Assembly: GCF_036226505.1 (NCBI RefSeq)
Contig: NZ_CP108484.1
Coordinates: 2,852,001-2,916,000 of the forward strand
Source of the DNA: Kitasatospora sp. NBC_01246
GTDB lineage: Bacteria; Actinomycetota; Actinomycetes; Streptomycetales; Streptomycetaceae
Length of the DNA stretch: 64,000 bases
Direction: 5' to 3'
Part shown: piece by piece, positions 18,165 to 27,002 of the stretch
Layout of the letters: each line of letters begins with the position of its first letter
Numbering within the stretch: the stretch's first letter is position 1
Position numbers and translations under genes: made by a program
The notes under the pieces: model-generated
The model's database searches: none
What the model was told of the DNA's origin: nothing
The model's input: only the letters and a program-made list of their open reading frames with translations

Positions 18165-18212
18165 GCCGTGGCGCGTTACAGCCGTGGCGCGTTACAGCCG
18201 AGGCGCGTTACA
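18165..18212. repeat. 16-bp tandem repeat, three copies, holding a stop codon
   Basis: GCCG(T/A)GGCGCGTTACA is present three times in a row. The TAA stop of the peptidase gene is the TTA in the last copy, so the unit seems to have been duplicated outward from the gene end. Confidence 0.85.
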
Positions 18213-19674
18213 GCCGGTGGTGCTCCAGCTTGAGGCCTTCCTCGTCCAGCGGCCCGAACGGCGGGATCTGGTGGGACTGCGCGAGGGACTTGGCGGCGGC
18301 CGGGTCGGCCAGGCCGGCCCACTCCAGCACCTTGGCGGTGGCCTGGACCGACTCGTCGGCCTTCAGCTTGCCGATGTTGGACCCGTGGTTGCCGCCGGCC
18401 ACGGTGTAGACGTAGCTGTCCTCACTGCCCCGGCCCAGCCGGAACGGCTCGGCGCCCCACGGGTCGTTCTGGCCGTAGACGAAGATCATCCGCTCGGCGG
18501 AGTGCTTCACCCAGCGGTCGATGTCGCGCATCGCGGACGCGTCGAAGCGCATCGGGATGTTCTTCGGCACGTACGTGCGCGGCGAGTACAGCTCCTTGTA
18601 GTCGTAGTGCTGCAGGCCCTTCAGGTGCGAGACGTCGAAGGACGGCGAACCCAGCTGGGTGCCCGCCTGGTAGTAGTATGCGGTGTACTGGGCGAGCGAC
18701 TGGTCGCTGTTGCCGGTGATGCCGGACTGGGTGTCGAACCACGCGTACAGCTCGTCGTCGGTGGCGGTGGCCGCCACCGGGACGGCGGCGCAGTCCGCCT
18801 CGGTGCTGTACTGCCAGAACGCCCAGACGACGTCGAGCACGCCCGCCTCGTAGGCCCGGTCGGCGCTGCCCGTGGTGGCGAAGGTGGAGCCGGCCGCCGC
18901 GTTGTCGGCCACGTAGCGGGCCTCCAGGCGGTCGCGGCGGACGAGCAGCTCGCGCTGCGCGGCGGCGAGCGTGGCCCGGCACTCCGGGGTGCCCACGGTC
19001 CGGAAGAACTCGGTGTAGGCGGAGTCCTCGCGGTTGTCGACGTCGTTCGGCGCGACGTACGCGATGGTGCCGTCCACGTCGTCCGGGAAGAAGCGGCGGT
19101 GGTAGGTCGAGGACATACCGCCCTTGCTGGCCCCGGTCGACAGCCACGCGCGGTGGTAGACGCGCTTCAGCGCGGTGATGATCCGGTGCGAGTCGGTGGC
19201 GGCCTGCTCGATGCCGGCCTTGGTCCAGTCGGCCGGCTCCGGGCGGGACGGCGAGAAGTAGCGGTACTCGATCGAGACCTGGTTGCCGTCGGTCAGCCGG
19301 GTCGGCTCGGTGCGCGAGGGGTTGGTGCCGAGCGTGTAGCCGTTGGTGTAGAAGACGGTCGGGCGGTCGTACCCCCGGTGCAGCACGCTCAGCCGCTGCT
19401 GGAAGGTGCCCAGCCAGGGGCGGAGGTGGTCGATCGGCTGGGTGTAGGTGAGCAGGAAGTAGCGGTGACCGGTGGTGGTCGGCTTCTCCTCGGTGACCGT
19501 CATCCCCGGGATCGCGGCCAGGCGGTCCTTGATGTCGGCCGCGGGGTTGTCCGCGGCCGACACCGGGCCGGCCGACGCGTCGGCGCCGGCCGCCAGGGCG
19601 GGCGTCGCCAGACCGAGGCCGAGCAGCGGCATCAGCAGAACGGAGACCAGCAGCCTTCTGAGCTTGGTGGACAT
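18208..19674 (-). CDS. Secreted S37 (PS-10-type) tripeptidyl aminopeptidase
   Basis: A 488-residue exported serine peptidase. The signal peptide LLVSVLLMPLLGLGLATPALAA ends at an ALA-A site. The body matches the Streptomyces PS-10/S37 family: YFLLTYTQPIDH, RPTVFYTNGYTLG, IEYRYF and the nucleophile in STGASKGGMSS (Ser183), then an acid in YGQNDPWG and a His in GGNHGSN. These enzymes remove prolyl-containing tripeptides or N-terminal residues from extracellular peptides. ATG at 19674 is used; a TTG one codon upstream is less likely. Three 16-bp repeats surround the stop codon. Confidence 0.9.
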   Translation of the reverse strand: MSTKLRRLLVSVLLMPLLGLGLATPALAAGADASAGPVSAADNPAADIKDRLAAIPGMTVTEEKPTTTGHRYFLLTYTQPIDHLRPWLGTFQQRLSVLHRGYDRPTVFYTNGYTLGTNPSRTEPTRLTDGNQVSIEYRYFSPSRPEPADWTKAGIEQAATDSHRIITALKRVYHRAWLSTGASKGGMSSTYHRRFFPDDVDGTIAYVAPNDVDNREDSAYTEFFRTVGTPECRATLAAAQRELLVRRDRLEARYVADNAAAGSTFATTGSADRAYEAGVLDVVWAFWQYSTEADCAAVPVAATATDDELYAWFDTQSGITGNSDQSLAQYTAYYYQAGTQLGSPSFDVSHLKGLQHYDYKELYSPRTYVPKNIPMRFDASAMRDIDRWVKHSAERMIFVYGQNDPWGAEPFRLGRGSEDSYVYTVAGGNHGSNIGKLKADESVQATAKVLEWAGLADPAAAKSLAQSHQIPPFGPLDEEGLKLEHHRL

Positions 19675-19764
19675 CAACTCTCCATCGGGTCAACGGAACT
19701 GTTCGACACTCTCCGGCAATCGGCGCCCGACTGCCGGACGATCGGCCGTCCGGTAGACGGCCGA

Positions 19765-19796
19765 GTGGGCCACCCGCGGGATCGCGGATGGCCCAC
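19765..19796. terminator. Hairpin terminator after the trypsin-like protease gene
   Basis: A 14-bp stem with one mismatch (19765-19778 with 19783-19796) and a 4-nt loop lies about 20 bp past the protease stop. Confidence 0.65.
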
Positions 19797-19814
19797 CGGG
19801 GAAAGATGTGCTGA

Positions 19815-20747
19815 TCAGGGGCGCGGCAGGGTGCAGCCGGCCCGGGTGAGGTCGAGGCGGTTCCCGGCGGCGAAGCAGGCCGGGATGCCGTAGGTCTCCT
19901 GGGCATAGTTGATGCCCTGGCGGACGGTCACCACACCGTTCTGGTCGACCTCGCACGGGTTGTTGTCCGTGCAGCGCTCGCCATCCTCGTTACCCGTGTT
20001 GTTCACGGCGACGACCTGGCCGGTGCTGGTGTCGATCACCGGGGAGCCGGAGGTACCGCCGATCGTGTTGCAGCTGGAGGTGTAACGGACCGAGTCCTTC
20101 CAGGTCCAGGAGCCCTCCTTGAGCCGGTAGACGAAGCCGTCGACCGAGCACGAGTAGGTCTTCTTCCAGTACCCGGAGACGACCTTGATAGAGGTGCCCT
20201 GCACCGGGTGGCTCGCGGAGATGGTCAGCGGGGCGATGCCGTAGCTCGACTGGATCGCGGCATAGGTGGTGTTCAGCTGGTAGATCGACACGTCGGTGTC
20301 GGTCATCGTGCCGTAGACCACCTTGTTCGCACGCAGCGTGGCGACCTTGGAGCCGGTGCCGTTGAGCAGCGAGAACGTGCGGCTGGAGGACTGGTTGACG
20401 ACCACCTGGCCGGGGCCGGGGAACCCGGTCTCCAGGCAGTGGCCGTTGGAGAGGATGAGCGCCGGGTCCGTCGCGGCGGAGGCCGGGAGCCGGACGAGCG
20501 AACCGGAACAGTTGCTGAGCGCCACCGTCCCGGCGAAGTTCACGGCAGCCCGGGCCTGCTGGTCCTGGGACGAGGCCTGGAGCTGGGGGTCGGCCAGGGT
20601 CTGGGCCGCGACCTGTGCCTCGGTCGCGGCCGCGGGGGCGGTCCGCGCGTCCGCGGGCGACGAGGCGACGGCGGCGGGGGCGCCGGCCAGGGCGGTCGCC
20701 CCGGCGAACAGGAGCGCGGCGAACGTGCCTATGAGCGGCTTCTTCAT
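19815..20747 (-). CDS. Secreted trypsin-like serine protease
   Basis: A 310-residue exported chymotrypsin-fold protease. The signal peptide MKKPLIGTFAALLFAGATALAGAPAAVA is followed by a short propeptide-like segment. The catalytic triad is complete: His103 in LSNGHC, Asp152 in TMTDTDVSIYQL and Ser233 in GGTSGSPVI. Cysteine pairs in SCSVDG, SSCNTIGG and RCTDNNPC suggest disulphides in the exported enzyme. ATG at 20747 is preceded by GAGAGG. Substrate preference cannot be read with confidence. Confidence 0.92.
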   Translation of the reverse strand: MKKPLIGTFAALLFAGATALAGAPAAVASSPADARTAPAAATEAQVAAQTLADPQLQASSQDQQARAAVNFAGTVALSNCSGSLVRLPASAATDPALILSNGHCLETGFPGPGQVVVNQSSSRTFSLLNGTGSKVATLRANKVVYGTMTDTDVSIYQLNTTYAAIQSSYGIAPLTISASHPVQGTSIKVVSGYWKKTYSCSVDGFVYRLKEGSWTWKDSVRYTSSCNTIGGTSGSPVIDTSTGQVVAVNNTGNEDGERCTDNNPCEVDQNGVVTVRQGINYAQETYGIPACFAAGNRLDLTRAGCTLPRP

Positions 20748-20880
20748 GAGAGACCTCTCGTTGTGGGGGTGCACCAAAACTGGCGCGGACATGACGAGTT
20801 GTCAAGGGTCCACCACGAGGGGAGGTCAGACGGAGGAAGGCCTCGGGGGCTGGGGAGCGGGGCGGGGACCGGGGCGCGGA

Positions 20881-20940
20881 GCGGCGGGAGTGGGGCGGCG
20901 GGAGTGGGGCGCGGCGGTGGGGCGCGGCAGTGGGGCGCGG
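20881..20940. repeat. G-rich imperfect tandem repeats
   Basis: Units of about 13-14 bp built from GTGGGGCGCGGC and GAGTGGGGCGGC variants occur between the TetR gene and the protease promoter. No gene is visible in them. Confidence 0.65.
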
Positions 20941-21014
20941 GACCGAGCCCGGCGCGCGGGCGGTGCCCGGCGACGCGCCCCGGGTGGGGCCGGCACCGCC
21001 GGGCAGGGCTACCG

Positions 21015-21644
21015 TCAGCCGCCCTGCCAGTGGCGGCGACCGAGGCTGATCAGGCGCAGCTGCAGTCGGGCGGTGGCGGCGATGTGCCGTTCGCGCGCCG
21101 GGTCGACCTCCTGCGCCTCCAGGAGGGCGGCAGCCGTGGAGACCATGTGGTCGACGTACAGCTCGGCGAGCATCCGCAGATCCTCCTCACTCCACCCCTG
21201 CGACACCGGTTGGAGCGCGAGCGCCGCACCCACCTCCGTGGCGAAGCGCCCGAGTTCGACGTCGATCGCCTCCCGTACCTGCCGCACTCCCCCGTGCCGC
21301 TCGCGTGCCAGGAAGCGGACGTGCGGCCGGTGGTCCCGCACATGCTGCTCGATGACGTCCACCGTCCGGTCGATCAGCTCGTCGGACCCGCCCGCACCGG
21401 CGAGTACGGAACGGATCATCACATGGAGGCTGGCGAGCGACTCCTCGACCAGGGCCACCCCGAGGGCGGCGAGGTCCGGGAAGTGCCGGTAGAAGGCGGC
21501 CGGCGAGAGCCCCGCCTCCCGGGTGACCTCGCGGACGCCGACGCTCGCGAGGTTCTGATCGGCCAGCAGGTGCAGCCCCGCGTCCAGCAACGCGCGCCGA
21601 CTCTGCTGCTTCTGGGCCTGTCTGGCCCCAACGGTGTGACTCAC
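21015..21644 (-). CDS. FabR/DesT-like TetR family regulator
   Basis: A 209-residue TetR protein starting at GTG (21644). Its N-terminus (QSRRALLDAGLHLLADQNLASVGVREVTREAGLSPAAFYRHFPDLAALGVALVEESL) resembles E. coli FabR and Pseudomonas DesT, which sense acyl-CoA or acyl-ACP and control unsaturated fatty acid synthesis. RFLARERHGG also matches the FabR RLLLRERSG block. Two operator-like sequences lie in the promoter shared with two tiny membrane-protein genes. No desaturase is adjacent, so the regulon must extend elsewhere or differ. Confidence 0.85.
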   Translation of the reverse strand: MSHTVGARQAQKQQSRRALLDAGLHLLADQNLASVGVREVTREAGLSPAAFYRHFPDLAALGVALVEESLASLHVMIRSVLAGAGGSDELIDRTVDVIEQHVRDHRPHVRFLARERHGGVRQVREAIDVELGRFATEVGAALALQPVSQGWSEEDLRMLAELYVDHMVSTAAALLEAQEVDPARERHIAATARLQLRLISLGRRHWQGG

Positions 21645-21651
21645 GCCATTC

Positions 21652-21668
21652 AGTAAACAATCGTTTGC
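21652..21668. promoter_or_regulatory. Candidate FabR/DesT-type operator 1
   Basis: On the minus strand this reads GCAAACGATTGTTTACT, close to the TGAACNCTTGTTNAC-type sites reported for DesT (recalled, not looked up). It begins 8 bp from the regulator start, ideal for autorepression. Confidence 0.55.
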
Positions 21669-21704
21669 CGAAAATGGCCAGCCCGCGTAGAGTGACAGAG
21701 GATT

Positions 21705-21722
21705 CAGCGAACACTTGTAAAC
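21705..21722. promoter_or_regulatory. Candidate FabR/DesT-type operator 2
   Basis: CAGCGAACACTTGTAAAC shares GAAC-C-TTGT with operator 1 and the DesT-type pattern. It is 34 bp before the first small membrane-protein gene, so both directions could be controlled by the same regulator. Confidence 0.55.
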
Positions 21723-21755
21723 CCAAGGCGGTGGAAGCCGCCGGAAGGGACCGCC

Positions 21756-21911
21756 ATGATCCTGCTCACCGCCCTGGTCGCCATGGGCGTCCTCATCGGC
21801 GCCGCCGCGCACACCACGCTCCCGGTCTTCCTCACCGCCGCCGCTGCCATCGCCGCCTGGCTGCTCGCGTTCGGCGCCCGCGAGGGCATCGCCCGCCTGC
21901 GTCAGCGCTGA
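21756..21911 (+). CDS. 51-residue membrane peptide
   Basis: A short gene with two hydrophobic stretches, MILLTALVAMGVLIGAAAHT and LPVFLTAAAAIAAWLLAFGA, and a basic tail (REGIARLRQR). GGAAGGGA sits at a proper distance from the ATG. Codon use is typical of the genome. It is 41 bp upstream of a second small membrane-protein gene and divergent from the FabR-like regulator. I do not recognise a family. Confidence 0.75.
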   Translation: MILLTALVAMGVLIGAAAHTTLPVFLTAAAAIAAWLLAFGAREGIARLRQR

Positions 21912-21952
21912 CCCTCTCGCCACACCACCGTCCCGGAAGGACACCCGCCGTC

Positions 21953-22240
21953 ATGAACACCGCCACCGCCACCAGCACCGGCGCCGCTGTTCGGCGCCAC
22001 CGCACCGCCGAGGCCGACAACCTGGCCGTCGCCTCCTTCCTGCTCGGCCTGCCGGGCCTGCTGCTCTTCAACATCGTTCTCGGCCCCCTGGCCATCACCC
22101 TCGGCACGCTCGCCCTCGTCCGGGGCACCCACCGCCGCGGGCGCGCCCTGCTCGGCATCGTCCTCGGCGTCGCCGCGCTGGTCGTCCTCGCCGTCACCAC
22201 CGCCACCAGCCACGGCGTGCTCTGGCAGATCGGCGACTGA
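21953..22240 (+). CDS. Small DUF4190-like membrane protein
   Basis: A 95-residue protein with two membrane helices in the arrangement NLAVASFLLGLPGLLLFNIVLGPLAITLGTLALVRG - THRRGRALLGIVLGVAALVVLAVTT. This two-helix pattern with a conserved GPLAI(T/V)LG turn is typical of DUF4190-type proteins in actinobacteria. The ATG follows GGAAGGA. It probably forms an operon with the 51-residue gene. Confidence 0.8.
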   Translation: MNTATATSTGAAVRRHRTAEADNLAVASFLLGLPGLLLFNIVLGPLAITLGTLALVRGTHRRGRALLGIVLGVAALVVLAVTTATSHGVLWQIGD

Positions 22241-22310
22241 CCTCGGCGCCGGTCACGCCGCACTGACGGCCCAGCGGCTCCGGCGTCCTGGCGGCCCCCT
22301 CGGCCCTCGA

Positions 22311-22376
22311 ACGCCCTGGTCGCCCTGGTCGCCCTGGCCGCTCCGGTCACCCTGGTCGCCCTGGTCACCCTGGTCC
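22311..22376. repeat. 9-bp tandem repeats (CCTGGTCGC type)
   Basis: About seven imperfect units of CCTGGTC(G/A)C lie just before the metallophosphoesterase gene. No supported coding function. Confidence 0.7.
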
Positions 22377-22474
22377 CAACGGCGGAACCGAGCCGCTCGA
22401 ACGACTGATCCAGCCAACCTGCGGCGCGAAGCCCGTCCGCCCCCGTACTGTGGCGGCATCGGCCGGGTGACGAC

Positions 22475-23365
22475 ATGGGGGCTGGAGTGACGACCGAGTA
22501 CCAGAGTGACGCGCAGTCGGGGCGGACGGGAGGCCCCGGACGGGCCGGTCGGCTGCTCGCCGTCAGCGATCTGCACGTCTCCTACCAGGAGAACCGCGAC
22601 CTGGTGGCGAAGCTGCAACCCGACTCGCCCGACGACTGGCTGATCGTCGCCGGTGACATCGCCGAGATCAGCACCACCATCGAGTGGTCCCTGAGCCTGC
22701 TCGCCGAGCGCTTCGCCCGGGTCATCTGGGCCCCCGGCAACCATGAGCTCTGGACCCACCCCGACGACCCGGTGCAGCTGCGGGGTGTCGCCCGCTACGA
22801 GTACCTGGTGGACCTCTGCCGCCGACTCGGTGTCGTCACTCCCGAGGACCCGTACCCGGTCTGGGAGGGCGCCGGCGGACCGGTCGCCATCGCGCCGCTG
22901 TTCCTGCTGTACGACTACACCTTCCGGGCTCCCGGTACGACCACCAAGAAGGAGTCCCTGGAAGCCGCGTACAACAGCGGTGTGGTCTGCTCGGACGAGC
23001 GGATGCTCCACCCGGACCCGTTCCCCGACCGCGACTCCTGGTGCCGTGAGCGCGTCCGGCTCACCGAGAAGCGCCTGGCGGCCTGCGACCCGGAGCTGCC
23101 GCTGGTCCTGGTCAACCACTACCCGCTGGTCCGCCAGCCCACCGAGATCCTCTGGTATCCGGAGTTCGCCCAGTGGTGCGGCACCGAGCTGACGGCGGAC
23201 TGGCACCGGCGCTTCAACACCGCCGCGATGATCTACGGGCACCTGCACATCCCTCGGGTGACCAACTACGACGGCGTCCGCTTCGAGGAGGTCTCGCTGG
23301 GCTACCCCCGCGAGTGGCGCCGCCGCGGCCTGCCGGACCCGCTGCTGCGTCAGGTGTTCCCCTAG
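22475..23365 (+). CDS. Metallophosphoesterase
   Basis: A 296-residue calcineurin-type phosphoesterase. Metal motifs appear in order: SDLHVSY (DxH), VAGDIAE (GD), APGNHELW (GNHE), VNHYPL and MIYGHLHIPR (GHxH). Such enzymes hydrolyse phosphomonoesters or diesters with two metal ions. In other streptomycetes a similar protein is often beside a phosphopantetheinyl transferase gene; here that gene is 11 kb away. The ATG at 22475 gives the longest sensible frame; GTG at 22487 is an alternative. Confidence 0.88.
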   Translation: MGAGVTTEYQSDAQSGRTGGPGRAGRLLAVSDLHVSYQENRDLVAKLQPDSPDDWLIVAGDIAEISTTIEWSLSLLAERFARVIWAPGNHELWTHPDDPVQLRGVARYEYLVDLCRRLGVVTPEDPYPVWEGAGGPVAIAPLFLLYDYTFRAPGTTTKKESLEAAYNSGVVCSDERMLHPDPFPDRDSWCRERVRLTEKRLAACDPELPLVLVNHYPLVRQPTEILWYPEFAQWCGTELTADWHRRFNTAAMIYGHLHIPRVTNYDGVRFEEVSLGYPREWRRRGLPDPLLRQVFP

Positions 23366-23405
23366 CTCGACCGAGCGCCGGACCCGGCCGGGTTGGATCC
23401 GCCCG

Positions 23406-23436
23406 GCCGGGCACCGGGGCGACCCCGGTGCCCGGC
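23406..23436. terminator. Hairpin terminator between convergent genes
   Basis: A perfect 14-bp stem (23406-23419 with 23423-23436) and a 3-nt loop follow the metallophosphoesterase stop by 40 bp. Confidence 0.7.
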
Positions 23437-23500
23437 TGGACGGAACGCCGGTCGGGCCGAGGTGACCGAGCCGGCGCCGGCTCGGACCGGTGGCCGGGGG

Positions 23501-23548
23501 CCAGGTGGGCCAGGTGGGCCAGGTGGGCCAGGTGGGCCGGGTGGGCCC
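23501..23548. repeat. 9-bp tandem repeat CCAGGTGGG, about five copies
   Basis: Five near-identical 9-bp units lie in the 293-bp gap between convergent genes. Nothing else is visible in that gap apart from the terminator. Confidence 0.85.
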
Positions 23549-23658
23549 ACGGCGCGTGACGGCCCGCCGGCTCACCCACCCTGCGCTCACCCGGCCGCCG
23601 CCCCGACGGCCGTCACCTCGTCGTCCTGTCACCCCGCGCCTCCTCATGCCACACCTCC

Positions 23659-26250
23659 TCATTCCGTCGCGATCGCCCTGAGGATGTCGAGCCGCGCCGC
23701 CCGGCCTGCCGGGCGCAGGCCCGCGACCGCGCCCGCCGCCAGTCCGGCCACCAGCACCACCGCGAGCTGTCCCGGCGGGATCGCGAACGAGGCCGTCCCG
23801 GCACTGTCCGAGGCCCGCACCAGCGCCCAGCCGAGGAACGCCCCGAGACCGAGCCCACCGACCGTCCCGAAGGCCGCCACCAGGACGGACTCCCAGCGCA
23901 CCATGCCCCGCAGCTGCGCCCTGGTCTGGCCGACCGCCCGGAGCAGCCCCAGCTCCCTGGTCCGCTCGTGCACGGCGAGGGTCAGGGTGTTGGCGATGCC
24001 GAGCAGGGCGATCAGCACCGCCAGGGCCAGCAGCGCGTAGACCACCGAGAGCATCATGTCGACCCCGCCGGCCGCGCTCGCCGCGTACTGCGCCCGGTCC
24101 TGCACCTGAGGGTTCCCGAAGGGGGCGGCGGCTTTCTCGACGGCGGCCCGGCCCGCAGCGAGCGGCACGGAGGCCTTGAGCCCGACGGCGACCATGGTGT
24201 CCGCGTCCTGCCCGCGGTGCGGCGCCCACGCCTGGCGGGTGATCAGATAGTCCCCGGCCAGACCGCTCTCGTCGTACAGGGCGCGGATCGTGAAGGGGCC
24301 GCTCACGCCGTCCGTGAAGGCGACGGTCACGCTCTGGCCGAGCCGCCAGCCGCGCTGCTCCGCCTCGCTGCGAGCCACCGCCAGGCCGTCGGTGCCGAGC
24401 GCGTCGAGGGCGCCGTCGACGCGGCCGAGGTCGACGATCCCGGTCAGTCGCGCCGGGTCGGTGACGTCCAGGACCCGCCCGTGACCGTCGATCCGCGCCA
24501 CGCCTCGGCCGAGGCCCACCGTCTGTCGCACCTCCGGCAGTTGGGCGAGCGCGTCCGCCAGCTTGGGGCTGACCCCGCTGCCGCCCGCACCGAAGGAGGG
24601 CGCGGTGACGGCGAGGTCACCGGCGAAGGACGAGCTCACCGTGGAATCCAGGGTGGCCTTGACCGAGGCGCCGAACACCGTGAACAGCGTGACCACCGCG
24701 ACGCCGATCATCAGGGCACTCGCCGTGGCCGCCGTGCGGCGCGGGTTGCGGGCCGCGTTGCGCCGGGCGAGCGTGCCGGACACCCCGCGCAGCCGTGGCA
24801 GCGGCGCGCCCAGCGCCCGGACGGCGAGTGCCGCGGCGACCGGACCGAGCACCACCACACCGGCCAGGACGGCCAGCCCACCCCCGGTGGTCAGGGCGAC
24901 CGACGGCCCGTCCGTCGCGCCGAGAACGGTGACCGGGACACCCGCCGCTACCAGCAGGCCGCCGAGCCCGACCCGGGCCCTGCCGGACCACCCCTCGGCC
25001 GCCCGGTCCACTCCCGTCTCGCGCAGCGCCGCCAGCGGCGCGGTGCGCCCGGCCCGGACGGCCGGCAGGAGCGCCGAGCCGACCGCGACCAGCGTGCCCA
25101 CGAGCAGCGGCAGCACGACCGCGGCCGTACTGATCACCATGCCGCCCGTCGGCAGCGAGAAGCCGAGTGCCGAGAACAGTGCCTTGAGCCCTGCGGCCAC
25201 GCCGATCCCGGCGAGCAGCCCGCCGAGCGAGGCGAGCGCACCGACGACCAGCGCCTCCGCCAGGGTCGCCCCCAGCACTTGGCCCCGCACCGCCCCGAGC
25301 GCCCGCAGCAGGGCGTTCTCCCTCGTCCGCTGGGCGACCACGATCGCGAAGGTGTTGTGGATGGTGAAGGTCGCGACCAGCAGGGCGATCCCGGCGAAGA
25401 CCAGCAGCAGGGTGGTGAACATCGTCAGGAACCGCCCCGAGACCATCGCGGTGCTCTCCTGGGTGGCCGCCGTACCGGTGATCGCCTCCACCCCGCCGGG
25501 CAGCTCCTGGGCGACCCTCCTCACCAGCTCCTGCTGGGAGATCCCGTCCGCCGCCCGGACCTGGATCGAGCCGGCCTGACCGGCGCCCTTGGGAGTGAGG
25601 TGGCGTTCGGCGTCGGCCAGCGTGAGTGCGGTGAAGGTGCTCGGGCCCATCCCGTCCGCGCTGTCCCCGAAGGTGGCGATGCCGACGACGGTGACGGTCA
25701 CCGGGTCAGGGGTGCGCAGCACGGTGGTGGAGCCGATGTGCAGCCCGCCGGCCTTCGCCGCGCCGCGGTTGACCACGGCCTCGCCGGGCGCCTGCGGCGG
25801 GTGTCCCTCGGCGAGCCGGTAGGGGTTGAGCCGGCTGTCGGTGAGCCAGTTCCCGGCCAGGGTCGGCGGCCCCTGCCCGCCGACCGGCTTGCCGTCACTG
25901 CCGACCAGTTGGCCGGCGCCCTGGATCGACGCCTCGGCGGCGGCCACCCCGGGGACGGCCCGCAGCCGCTCGGTGAGCGCCGTGTCGACGGGTGCCCGGA
26001 CACCTCCGGGTGTCCCGGGGGAGTCCAGGACGTCGGCGCTGCGGACCACCACGTCGGTACCGGCGTTGGCGTCGGCGAACAGCGTGTCGAAGTTGGAGCG
26101 CAGGGTGTCGCCAAGCACCATCGTCCCGGCCAGGAAGGCGACCCCGAGCAGGATCGAGAGGAAGGTGCCGACCAGGCGCCGCTTGTGCGCTCCCAGGGAG
26201 CGCACACTGAGCCGGGCGGCAGCGGTCGCGGCGGCCGTCGTGGAACTCAT
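23659..26250 (-). CDS. FtsX-type ABC transporter permease
   Basis: An 863-residue membrane protein with two FtsX/MacB permease modules. The first begins RRLVGTFLSILLGVAFLAGTMVLGDTL and has a periplasm-like extracytoplasmic region, then helices at TTLLLVFAGIALLVATFTI onward. The second ends with VYALLALAVLIALLGIANTLTLAVHERTRELGLLRAVGQTRAQLRGMV, the standard FtsX coupling helix. These transporters often export lipids or peptides or sense cell-envelope stress rather than import. The start overlaps the ATPase stop by 4 nt. The operon promoter carries the palindrome at 27391-27408. Confidence 0.92.
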   Translation of the reverse strand: MSSTTAAATAAARLSVRSLGAHKRRLVGTFLSILLGVAFLAGTMVLGDTLRSNFDTLFADANAGTDVVVRSADVLDSPGTPGGVRAPVDTALTERLRAVPGVAAAEASIQGAGQLVGSDGKPVGGQGPPTLAGNWLTDSRLNPYRLAEGHPPQAPGEAVVNRGAAKAGGLHIGSTTVLRTPDPVTVTVVGIATFGDSADGMGPSTFTALTLADAERHLTPKGAGQAGSIQVRAADGISQQELVRRVAQELPGGVEAITGTAATQESTAMVSGRFLTMFTTLLLVFAGIALLVATFTIHNTFAIVVAQRTRENALLRALGAVRGQVLGATLAEALVVGALASLGGLLAGIGVAAGLKALFSALGFSLPTGGMVISTAAVVLPLLVGTLVAVGSALLPAVRAGRTAPLAALRETGVDRAAEGWSGRARVGLGGLLVAAGVPVTVLGATDGPSVALTTGGGLAVLAGVVVLGPVAAALAVRALGAPLPRLRGVSGTLARRNAARNPRRTAATASALMIGVAVVTLFTVFGASVKATLDSTVSSSFAGDLAVTAPSFGAGGSGVSPKLADALAQLPEVRQTVGLGRGVARIDGHGRVLDVTDPARLTGIVDLGRVDGALDALGTDGLAVARSEAEQRGWRLGQSVTVAFTDGVSGPFTIRALYDESGLAGDYLITRQAWAPHRGQDADTMVAVGLKASVPLAAGRAAVEKAAAPFGNPQVQDRAQYAASAAGGVDMMLSVVYALLALAVLIALLGIANTLTLAVHERTRELGLLRAVGQTRAQLRGMVRWESVLVAAFGTVGGLGLGAFLGWALVRASDSAGTASFAIPPGQLAVVLVAGLAAGAVAGLRPAGRAARLDILRAIATE

Positions 26251-27002
26251 GACCGCCCCCGTTCGAAGGCCTTCATCCGGTCCAGCACCCGGTCGGCGCT
26301 CGGCTGTTCCATCCGGTCGACCAGCCGGCCGTCGGCGAGGAACAGGGCCTGGTCGGCGTAGCCGGCCGCGGTCGGGTCGTGGGTGACCATGACGACGGCC
26401 TGCCCCATCTCGTCGACCGCCCGGCGCAGCAGGCCGAGCACCTCGCCGCCGGTGCGGGAGTCGAGGTTGCCGGTCGGCTCGTCGGCGAAGACCACCTGGG
26501 GCCGCCCGGCAAGCGCCCGGGCCACGGCGACGCGCTGCTGCTGGCCACCGGAGAGTTCGCTCGGGCGGTGGTGCAGCCGGTCGCCGAGGCCGACGATGTC
26601 GATCAGCGCGTCCAGCCAGCCCCGGTCAGGTGCGGCGCCGGCCAGGTCGAGCGGGAGGGTGATGTTCTCCCGGACGGTCAGTGTGGGTACCAGGTTGAAC
26701 GCCTGGAAGACGAAGCCGATCCGCTCCCGGCGCAGCAGGGTGAGGCGCCGGTCGCCGAGCGGGCCGAGCTCGGTACCGCCGATGTAGGCCCGGCCCGCGG
26801 TGAGGGTGTCGAGGCCCGCCGCGCAGTGCATCAGGGTGGACTTGCCCGAACCGGACGGCCCCATGATCGCGGTGAACCCCCCGGCCGGGAAGTCGACCGT
26901 GACGTGGTCCAGCGCCCGGACCACGGTGTCGCCGACGCCGTAGACCTTCACGGCGTCGACGACCCGCGCGGCGGTGTCGCGTACGACATCGAGTGTGCTC
27001 AC
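26247..27002 (-). CDS. ABC transporter ATP-binding protein
   Basis: A 251-residue ATPase of the MacB/LolD type. Seen: Walker A GPSGSGKST at 48-56, Q-loop FVFQAFNLVPTL, signature LSGGQQQRVAVARAL, Walker B VVFADEPTGNLDS and the H-loop MVTHDP. It energises the FtsX permease encoded immediately downstream. GTG at 27002 overlaps the stop of the SHOCT gene (GTGA), and its stop overlaps the permease start, so the three genes are translationally coupled. Confidence 0.93.
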   Translation of the reverse strand: MSTLDVVRDTAARVVDAVKVYGVGDTVVRALDHVTVDFPAGGFTAIMGPSGSGKSTLMHCAAGLDTLTAGRAYIGGTELGPLGDRRLTLLRRERIGFVFQAFNLVPTLTVRENITLPLDLAGAAPDRGWLDALIDIVGLGDRLHHRPSELSGGQQQRVAVARALAGRPQVVFADEPTGNLDSRTGGEVLGLLRRAVDEMGQAVVMVTHDPTAAGYADQALFLADGRLVDRMEQPSADRVLDRMKAFERGRS

